This document shows, piece after piece, positions 58,405-64,000 of a stretch of DNA of 64,000 nt. The DNA comes from Chloroflexota bacterium (lineage in GTDB: Bacteria > Chloroflexota > UBA11872 > UBA12225 > JAJDUF01). The notes beneath the pieces were generated by a model. The model made no database searches, was not told where the DNA came from, and saw only the letters and a program-made list of their open reading frames with translations. Both the position numbers and the translations under genes were made by a program. The DNA is taken from contig JAJDUF010000016.1 of assembly GCA_022826725.1 (NCBI GenBank), forward strand, positions 372,001 through 436,000, given 5' to 3'. The stretch's first letter is position 1. Every line of letters starts with the position of its first letter.

Positions 58405-58416
58405 GTGAGACCTCCT

Positions 58417-59538
58417 ATGCCTGCGGATCGTAACGGGCACATTGGTGCCGGCAAGGTTCGGCCGCTACAACTGCCGCACGAGACTCAGGCGCTCGTCACG
58501 CTGCTCCGTGAAGTCTACGCCGATGCATCGGCGTGGCGACGGCAGCGCCTCGACGATGAGTTAGCTCTGCTCTCACGCTTGCGCCTCGCCTATCGGCTCG
58601 CGCGGCGGGTGCCACGGACACTGCCCCTGCCAAATGGCTGGGGGTGGCAGGACCCGCAAGGCCGGCTGGCCGGAGCCGTGCTGGTCCGGTCCCTGCGTCC
58701 CGACGACACAGTGCAGTTGATAGATCACCTGGCGGTTCGACCGACCGCGCGGCAACAGGGTATTGGCCGCCGCTTGCTGGCAGCGGCGCTGGGCGCCTTG
58801 CGGCGGCAGGGTGCCCTCGTAGCGACGCTGGAAGTCGAGCCGGACAACACCGTCGCCAGGAATCTATACGCAGCCGCCGGCTTCCGGGTGGTAGACGAGG
58901 CCCTGGACTTGCTCCAGCCCGCCACTTGGCGGCAAGCCGGCGATAGCCGCGCCGAGGGGCGCACCGAATTCGCGGTGCACCCCTATCGCCGCGCCGATTT
59001 TGCACCACTCCAGCGCCTCACCGACGCGGCAATCCCCTGGATACCCAGAACTACAGCCGACGGCCCGGTCGCCGCCGGAAGGCTACAAGCCGTGCGGACC
59101 GCAGCCATCCGCCGGCTCGTGGACCTGATCCGCGCCCAAGAGCGCCGCAGCTACGTTGTCACCGGGGCCGCCGGAGACCTGTTGGCATTTGCGGAGATCA
59201 CGCGAGCCAGCCGAAGCCCGGCAGCGTTGCTGAGGCTTGCTCCTCGCTATCACCGTCTCCGCTTGATTGGCACTCCGGACCTGCCGGCGACCGCAGCCAC
59301 CGCCCTACTCTCCGTCACGCTCGCCGCCTCCCGGCCGAGACCCGGCCGGCCGCGGCCCACCTTGACGACCGTCTCGGCACGGCATCCGACCTTGGTGCCG
59401 GCGCTCGAGCAAGTCGGGTTTATCCCCCGAGAAAAGCGTCATCGGTTGGCACTCGATCTCACCGCGCAGAAACCGGAATCGGTGCTGCAAGGCTACTCCC
59501 GGCCGGCGTGGTCGCGGCAGAGCTTCACGGAGCGTTAA
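58417..59538 (+). CDS. GNAT-family N-acetyltransferase with C-terminal GNAT-like half
   Basis: About 373 aa. The first half has the acetyl-CoA motif: LIDHLAVRPTARQQGIGRRL then LVATLEVEPDNTVARNLYAA and AGFRVVDE. The second half (about 180-360) repeats the general strand/helix pattern without a clear Q/RxxGxG motif, as in two-domain GNAT proteins where one half is inactive. GTG 58405 is an alternative start. The gene is flanked on both sides by copies of the dioxygenase promoter segment, so it may have been inserted or brought in by duplication. Substrate unknown. Confidence 0.8.
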   Translation: MPADRNGHIGAGKVRPLQLPHETQALVTLLREVYADASAWRRQRLDDELALLSRLRLAYRLARRVPRTLPLPNGWGWQDPQGRLAGAVLVRSLRPDDTVQLIDHLAVRPTARQQGIGRRLLAAALGALRRQGALVATLEVEPDNTVARNLYAAAGFRVVDEALDLLQPATWRQAGDSRAEGRTEFAVHPYRRADFAPLQRLTDAAIPWIPRTTADGPVAAGRLQAVRTAAIRRLVDLIRAQERRSYVVTGAAGDLLAFAEITRASRSPAALLRLAPRYHRLRLIGTPDLPATAATALLSVTLAASRPRPGRPRPTLTTVSARHPTLVPALEQVGFIPREKRHRLALDLTAQKPESVLQGYSRPAWSRQSFTER

Positions 59539-59597
59539 CCGGCGGTTAGCCTACGGATACTCGTCCCGCACTATACTGCGGTCGGAGGACAAGCGCG
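59537..59597 (+). promoter_or_regulatory. Putative promoter of the intradiol dioxygenase gene
   Basis: TTAGCC...GCACTATACTGCGG contains TATACT as a likely -10 box (about 59570-59575), and GTCGGAGGACAAGCGCG supplies a GGAGG ribosome site before ATG 59598. The same box is kept in the upstream duplicate at 58285-58300. Confidence 0.5.
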
Positions 59598-60416
59598 ATG
59601 AGTATTCCAACGCACGACAGCCCACTCTTTGTGCCACCGCGCCGCGGCCTGCCGGACGGCGAGCAGCCAAGAATGAACCGGCGTGACGACCTGCTGCGGA
59701 GCCTTGGGGCGGCCGGCTCACTGGCTCTGCTCGGGTGTCGTGACCTCCTTACACCCGAGACGCAAGTCGCTGGCGGTGCCATTTCCCCAACCGCCGTACC
59801 GGTCGCGGCCGGCAGCCAAGCACCCGCCAATCCACCCCCCGCGTGTGTCCTGACGCCCCGGCAGACGGAAGGCCCGTTCTACTTCGATCCCAAGCAAATC
59901 CGGCGCAACATCACCGAGGGACGGCCCGGCACGCCCTTACAAGTAGCCCTTCAAGTCGTCGAAGCCGGCACGTGTCGCCCGATCCAGGATGCACTGGTGG
60001 ATATCTGGCACGCGGATGTAGCCGGCGTCTATTCCGGCTACGCTCGTCAGGGCGAGCGAGGGGATGCGGACGCCTCGGGCGAGACGTTTCTCCGCGGCAG
60101 CCAGATCACCGCTGCGAACGGCATGGTCGAGTTCGAGTCCATCTATCCCGGCTGGTATCCCGGTCGCGCCGTGCATATCCACTTCAAGGTGCGCTTTGCC
60201 AACCGGACCGCGGTGACGTCACAGCTGTACTTTCCGGACGAGGTGACGGATCGGGCCTACGCCGCGGCACCATACAACCAGCGCCCCCAGGGTTGGACGA
60301 CCAACGCGACGGACGGCGTGCTCCGCGGCTCCCCGGAAGACCAAAGCCTGCTCGCGGTGGTTGCTCCGGCCGGCGCCGGTTACCAGGCGTCGCTCACCAT
60401 CGGCATCGCTCCCTGA
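59598..60416 (+). CDS. Exported intradiol ring-cleavage dioxygenase-like protein
   Basis: A 272-aa protein with an N-terminal basic stretch and helix ending in a lipobox-like LALLGC (about residue 47; MNRRDDLLRSLGAAGSLALLG resembles a Tat/lipoprotein leader, and Met26 is an alternative start). The intradiol dioxygenase core follows: TPRQTEGPFYFDP, VDIWHADVAGVYSGY (first Fe-ligand Tyr), SIYPGWYPGRAVHIHFKVRF (Tyr and two His ligands). Cytoplasmic relatives cleave catechol or protocatechuate; exported ones are often linked to aromatic or humic substrates. Substrate unknown. Confidence 0.87.
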   Translation: MSIPTHDSPLFVPPRRGLPDGEQPRMNRRDDLLRSLGAAGSLALLGCRDLLTPETQVAGGAISPTAVPVAAGSQAPANPPPACVLTPRQTEGPFYFDPKQIRRNITEGRPGTPLQVALQVVEAGTCRPIQDALVDIWHADVAGVYSGYARQGERGDADASGETFLRGSQITAANGMVEFESIYPGWYPGRAVHIHFKVRFANRTAVTSQLYFPDEVTDRAYAAAPYNQRPQGWTTNATDGVLRGSPEDQSLLAVVAPAGAGYQASLTIGIAP

Positions 60417-60445
60417 GCGACCGCCTTGCATCCGGTGCCGGGCCG

Positions 60446-61669
60446 TCAGGAATCATCCGCGGCGACCACGCCCTCATTCTGCACGCGCTCGTAAAGGCGC
60501 TCGAACTCCGGCGAGCCGTCCTCTTCCCACAGCTCGACCCGGAGACCCCGGATCGTCCCTTCCTCATAGCCCGTCAACCGGCTCACCGACGGGAACCTCG
60601 GCGTGTAGAGCGTGTGGCCGCCGGGCAGGCGCAACACCGACACGTAGCGCCGGAACACCGTGGGTTCGCGGGCCGCAACACGCTCCAGGGCCACTTCATC
60701 AACCTCCACGCCCAACCCCGGCGCTTCCGGTACCGGTGAGTAGCCCTCGATCACCGGAATACGCTCCGTCGTGATGTCCTCCTCGTATTGGTCGTCGAGG
60801 TTGATCGAGTGGCCGACTGTCGGGAGCACCGCGGCCAGATGCAGGCCCAACGCCTTGGTCAGCGTGCCGCCGGTGAGCTGCACGATAGTCTGAATGTTGG
60901 CCTGGCCGTAGGCCATGCCGCGGACCAGCGCATCGCCGATACCGGCCTCCCCCACCATGTAGGCGTCGGCAACGCCCTGGAAAACTTCCTGTAGCCCGCC
61001 GAGCGGCGGTACGTGCATGATGAGCGGTATGCGCGTCTGCGCGCGGAGACGCTGCCAGCTTTCCAAGTCCCGGCGGACGAGCGGGTCCTCGATAAAGCCC
61101 ACGATCGGGTGGTTGTCTTCCAACGCCCGGATCGTCGGCAGGACGGCGGCCAAGGTGCGGTTGCCGTTGAAGTCGTAATGCAGCCGGAAGCCCGGCGGCG
61201 CGACTTCCTCCACGACCCGAGTCTGCTCCATCACGTCGTGGATCTCCGCAGTGTGCATCTTGAAGATCGTGTAGCCCTGCGCGATAGCTCGCTGGACCTC
61301 CTCGCGGAACTGCGCTGGCGCAGCGGGCCGGGTCCACGCGGCGACGGCAACGCCGTCGCGCACCTTCTGCCCCATCAGCTTGTAGGCCGGTACCCCCAGA
61401 TACTTCCCCATCACGTCATACAGGGCACCGCAGAGGCCGGGGTTGAAGTCATTGTTGATGAAGTCGAACGGGCTACAACCGATCAGCGGCTCGACCATAG
61501 ACCGCGCCGGCGCCGGGCAGCGGTAGTCGCCGTAGCCGGTCACTCCTGCATCGGTCTGAACACGAAATACCGTGCGTCGGTTGATTCCGCCAAACCGCAC
61601 CTGATATTGCTCATTGCGGGCAGCAATACGGGGATAGATCGGAATGATCTCGATAGCGGTAATCTTCAT
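60446..61669 (-). CDS. Mandelate racemase/muconate lactonising enzyme family protein (enolase superfamily)
   Basis: A 407-aa protein with the capping domain (MKITAIEIIPIYPRI, VFRVQTDAGVTGYGDY) and a (beta/alpha)7 barrel: FKMHTAEIHDVMEQ, metal ligands likely in LHYDFNGNRT (Asp), GFIEDPLVRRD (Glu-Asp) and a later position near YMVGEAGIGDA. It lacks the canonical KxK at the second strand (IFKMH instead), so it is a variant subgroup. Such enzymes dehydrate or racemise sugar acids. ATG 61669 follows GGGAGGAGCG; the ORF extension to 62011 is rejected. Substrate unknown. Confidence 0.87.
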   Translation of the reverse strand: MKITAIEIIPIYPRIAARNEQYQVRFGGINRRTVFRVQTDAGVTGYGDYRCPAPARSMVEPLIGCSPFDFINNDFNPGLCGALYDVMGKYLGVPAYKLMGQKVRDGVAVAAWTRPAAPAQFREEVQRAIAQGYTIFKMHTAEIHDVMEQTRVVEEVAPPGFRLHYDFNGNRTLAAVLPTIRALEDNHPIVGFIEDPLVRRDLESWQRLRAQTRIPLIMHVPPLGGLQEVFQGVADAYMVGEAGIGDALVRGMAYGQANIQTIVQLTGGTLTKALGLHLAAVLPTVGHSINLDDQYEEDITTERIPVIEGYSPVPEAPGLGVEVDEVALERVAAREPTVFRRYVSVLRLPGGHTLYTPRFPSVSRLTGYEEGTIRGLRVELWEEDGSPEFERLYERVQNEGVVAADDS

Positions 61670-61856
61670 CGGCACGCTCCTCCCGGCAAGACGCGAACTG
61701 GACACCGGGCACGTAGGTATGATCGCCAGTGTGACCGCAGCATAACACGGCAGCCAAATCCAAGCCTGGTGTACGGCCGGTACTCTATACTGCTCTCGCC
61801 GGGCCCTGGCGGTGTTGGAGTGCGCCTGGCCCCCCGCTCCGCGGGGCGACGAGTTG

Positions 61857-61899
61857 TTCCCTCCCCTGTCGCAACGGGGGAGGACGATGGTAGGGGCTA
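61857..61899. repeat. CCCTCCCC-type hairpin upstream of creatininase
   Basis: TCCCTCCCCTGTCGCAACGG then GGGAGGACGATGGTAGGGGC, preceded by CCCCCGCTCCGCGGGGCGAC (61831-61850). It belongs with the blocks at 18330, 34093 and 34621. Confidence 0.75.
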
Positions 61900-61926
61900 T
61901 ACGATACACACGGGGAAGGAGCAAAC

Positions 61927-62706
61927 ATGCGCGAGCAAGAGATTCGCCTGGAAAAGCTGACTCGTCGGGAGTTCCGCACGGCCCTCGCCGCTGACCACTA
62001 CCAGGTAGCAATCCTGCCTACCGGGAGTATAGAGCAGCACCTGGAGCATCTGGCGTTGGAGCAGGACATCGTATCGAGCACCTACGTCGCGGAGCAGGTA
62101 GCGGAGCGGCTCTATCCCAACGTGATCGTCGCGGTGCCCATAGCCATCGGTATTGCCGAGCATCACATGGGGTTCGCCGGCACCCTCTCCGCCCGCCCCG
62201 GTAGCTGGCTGGCCGTGCTTTTCGACGCGGTAGAAAGCCTCGTCCGGCACGGCGTTCGCAAGGTGCTCATCATCAACGGTCACGGCGGCAACGTGGCCGT
62301 GATCCGCAGCGCCCTCCCCCAATGGCAGCTCTACTTCCGCAACGCACACGTGGAGCAGCCGGAGTTCGGCGACGAGGTAGCCGGCTTCTCGCACGGCGAC
62401 TACAACCGGCGCGTGCAGGAGGCAGCGCAAGCGCCCGTTGACCTGCGCTCGTGCAGCTATTGGGACCTCATCCCGCGCGACTTCGCCAATGAGGTGCTGG
62501 AGACGGGGAGTATGCCCGGCCACGCGCAGGAGTTCGAGACCTCCGTGACGATGCATGCGTTTCCGGAGAACCTGCGGCCGGAAGCGATGGTCTACAACAC
62601 CAGCCCCAACAGTGCCAAAGCGACCGGCGAGAAGGGCCGCGTGCTTATCGAACGGGGCATCGAAGGGGGCATTGCGCTGGTCCAGGAGATGCTCGCGGGA
62701 CCCTAA
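61927..62706 (+). CDS. Creatininase-family amidohydrolase
   Basis: A 259-aa creatininase fold protein. Metal ligands appear as Glu/His in LPTGSIEQHLEHLALEQD (with the Asp), His in AIGIAEHHMGFAGTLS, NGHGGNVAVI, and Glu in PGHAQEFETSVTMH. The family includes creatinine amidohydrolase, FAPy deformylase and MftE-like proteases; no mycofactocin genes are nearby. GGGAAGGAGC precedes the ATG. It is divergent from the enolase-superfamily gene, and both fit a catabolic locus. Substrate unknown. Confidence 0.9.
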   Translation: MREQEIRLEKLTRREFRTALAADHYQVAILPTGSIEQHLEHLALEQDIVSSTYVAEQVAERLYPNVIVAVPIAIGIAEHHMGFAGTLSARPGSWLAVLFDAVESLVRHGVRKVLIINGHGGNVAVIRSALPQWQLYFRNAHVEQPEFGDEVAGFSHGDYNRRVQEAAQAPVDLRSCSYWDLIPRDFANEVLETGSMPGHAQEFETSVTMHAFPENLRPEAMVYNTSPNSAKATGEKGRVLIERGIEGGIALVQEMLAGP

Positions 62707-62760
62707 ACCCAGTCACGCGGTTAAGACTGCGAGAGCCGTAGAAGGGGGATAGGGTCAGTC

Positions 62761-63432
62761 ATGCCGGACTGGAAGAAGATTCTTCAGGAAATCGCGGTCT
62801 CGGCCGCACAGGCTGCCGACGAACCGAGTGCCCGCAACGGTCGTTCCACATCCAAACGGGGGAGCAAACCAACCAGGACCTACAAGGCCAACACCTGCCT
62901 GTTCTGGGACTGCAAGAAGCGGATTCGTGAAAACCACGTCTTCTGTTACGAGCACTTTCAGGGACTCCAAGCCGGAAAGATTGACGAGTGCCCGGGCTGC
63001 GGCTTCGCCAAGGACGCGCAGTATGAAACGTGCCTCGACTGCCGGAAAAACGGTCGGCGGTCCTCAGCCAAAGGTAGTAAGGGTGGAGGCCGCTCCAAAA
63101 GCTGGTACAAGCCCGAGTATTCCCCGCAGTGGGAGGCGCGAGACGCCAAGACCGACACCTTCTACGTATATCTGCTGAAGCTGGATGATGGGAACTTCTA
63201 CGCCGGCCAGACCAGAGAGCTACGCGAGCGCCTTTCGGAGCACCGCGACGGGCACACCAAGTCCACCGCCGGCCGAAACCCGAAGCTCGTGTGGTTTGGC
63301 GTGTTGCCAAGTCGTGAGGCAGCGACTTCGACAGAGGTCGAGCTCAAGAAGCTGGTTGACTCGAACCCGCGGGAAATCCGCCGCATGGTCATCGGCTTCA
63401 AGGACTTGGTGCAAGAACTGGACTACAGCTAG
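62761..63432 (+). CDS. Zinc-finger / GIY-YIG nuclease-like protein
   Basis: A 223-aa protein. Residues 45-97 hold several Cys/His pairs (CLFWDCKKRIRENHVFCYEH, ECPGCGFAKDAQYETCLDCR), suggesting two zinc knuckles. Residues 135-220 form a GIY-YIG domain: FYVYLLKLDDGNFYAGQTRE then LRERLSEHRDGHTKSTAGRN, and the terminal Glu region TSTEVELKKLVDSNPRE. The 'GIY' is VYLL and 'YIG' is YAG, still within family limits, with the catalytic Arg in RERLSEH. GIY-YIG enzymes nick or cut DNA. Composition is a little less GC-rich than its neighbours. Confidence 0.82.
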   Translation: MPDWKKILQEIAVSAAQAADEPSARNGRSTSKRGSKPTRTYKANTCLFWDCKKRIRENHVFCYEHFQGLQAGKIDECPGCGFAKDAQYETCLDCRKNGRRSSAKGSKGGGRSKSWYKPEYSPQWEARDAKTDTFYVYLLKLDDGNFYAGQTRELRERLSEHRDGHTKSTAGRNPKLVWFGVLPSREAATSTEVELKKLVDSNPREIRRMVIGFKDLVQELDYS

Positions 63433-63557
63433 TATCCCGCCGTTGCTCGCTCTGCACCCCTTCCTGCTACCCTCATAGGCCTACCGCACAGCAGATACAT
63501 GGCCTGGGTGCGAGGCCGTTACGCCGCACCGCACCGCAAGGGAGGCAGGAAAACACC

Positions 63558-64000
63558 ATGAATCCACGCCGCACGCAACTGTTCCTGGACGATGAGATCA
63601 TCGAGCAGACCGTCCGCCTCCAGCGAATCATCCACCAGCCCCAGAAACACCCCGCCAACCCCATCTACACCGTCGGCGCACCCTGGGAGGGCCAAGGAAT
63701 CGTCTATCTCGCCGGCGTCTATGTAGACCCACAGGACGACCTCTGGAAAGCCTGGTACGTCACGCTCTATCCACCCGCCTACCCGGAGATCATCTACGCC
63801 ATCTGCCTGATTACGTCGCCGGACGGCATCCACTGGACCCGGCCTGAGTTGGATGTGTACCGCGGACACAACGGCGAAAAGACCAACATCGTCCTCGATC
63901 TGGGCAAGGTCGGCAGTGTCTCGGGCTCGACCATTCTCTACGAGCCGGAGCGCGCGCCGACACCATGGACGCTCATTTTCAGCGCGTCCGTGTACGGAAC
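63558..64000 (+). CDS. GH32/43-like five-bladed propeller protein (3' partial)
   Basis: The reading frame runs off the end of the window. The first 147 residues read RRTQLFLDDEIIEQTVRLQR, then HQPQKHPANPIYTVGAPWEG, GVYVDPQDDLWKAWYVTLYP and YAICLITSPDGIHWTRPELD. Proteins starting 'LFLDDxxI....HxPxKHPxNPV' followed by 'SxDGIxW' belong to the GH32/GH43-type five-bladed propeller glycosidase group. GGGAGGCAGG precedes the ATG. Substrate cannot be told from this part. Confidence 0.75.
   Translation, partial: MNPRRTQLFLDDEIIEQTVRLQRIIHQPQKHPANPIYTVGAPWEGQGIVYLAGVYVDPQDDLWKAWYVTLYPPAYPEIIYAICLITSPDGIHWTRPELDVYRGHNGEKTNIVLDLGKVGSVSGSTILYEPERAPTPWTLIFSASVYG

Noticed and set aside
1-64000. rRNA and tRNA genes
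   Set aside because: No cloverleaf-like or rRNA-like sequence was noticed by eye; a tRNAscan or Infernal run would be decisive.

Overview
The window is a GC-rich bacterial chromosome segment with many GTG starts and AGGAGG-type ribosome sites. The gene content points to Chloroflexota (Thermomicrobia-like or SAR202-like): a CYTH/CHAD cluster, tandem SIMPL-domain proteins, an F420/PPOX-type flavoprotein, a type III pantothenate kinase, an actinobacterial-style CoaBC, and a large set of unusual catabolic enzymes (enolase superfamily, creatininase, PhyH, M81, DSD1, Gfo/Idh/MocA, TIM-barrel isomerases). This assignment is inferred from gene content; no rRNA or tRNA gene was seen.

Layout. 1-13 kb: end of a glycosidase-like gene, NUDIX, an orphan HigA-type antitoxin, two HAD phosphatases, a CocE/NonD hydrolase, DoxX, coenzyme A genes (coaBC, coaX) with a GT9 glycosyltransferase and a UDG-like protein, and two tandem SIMPL proteins. 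13.1-18.3 kb: a six-gene co-directional cluster CYTH - CHAD - two thymidylate-kinase-like P-loop proteins - ROK kinase - Ppx-type HD protein, which I read as a candidate polyphosphate/triphosphate module. 18.4-22.5 kb: DSD1-type PLP enzyme, TIM-barrel isomerase preceded by a gutted P-loop gene, and an SDR threonine-dehydrogenase-like gene. 22.5-31 kb: a rearranged region with a run of overlapping small ORFs, a duplicated extracellular domain, a single-chain histidine kinase/response regulator/DNA-binding protein, a fragment of the dehydrogenase gene, a frameshifted LRR-FN3 gene joined head-to-head to a 5'-truncated sensor kinase, and its NarL-type regulator.

31-49 kb: gpsA, a CrtI-like oxidoreductase, PPOX flavoprotein, GSA-type aminotransferase, M81 protein, a lower-GC HNH island, a Na+/Ca2+ exchanger, a 1.3-kb repeat region with a 75-bp tandem array, PhyH, sialidase, aldehyde dehydrogenase, a chimeric Kelch protein with the gene its membrane anchor came from, and a zinc alcohol dehydrogenase. 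49-64 kb: two (alpha/alpha)6-type glycosidases, a phosphonoacetate-hydrolase-like enzyme, a Gfo/Idh/MocA oxidoreductase, a probable selenoprotein read through an in-frame TGA with a SECIS-like hairpin, a GNAT protein flanked by a duplicated promoter segment, an exported intradiol dioxygenase, an enolase-superfamily enzyme, creatininase, a zinc-finger/GIY-YIG protein, and the start of a GH32/43-like protein.

Most intergenic spaces carry palindromic repeats of several families. The most striking is a 55-bp element with 19-bp inverted ends, found three times and always at the same position inside another repeat. The strongest candidates for new biology are the selenoprotein at 56.3-58.0 kb, the nested 55-bp element, the CYTH/CHAD/kinase cluster and the small-ORF run at 22.6-23.6 kb.
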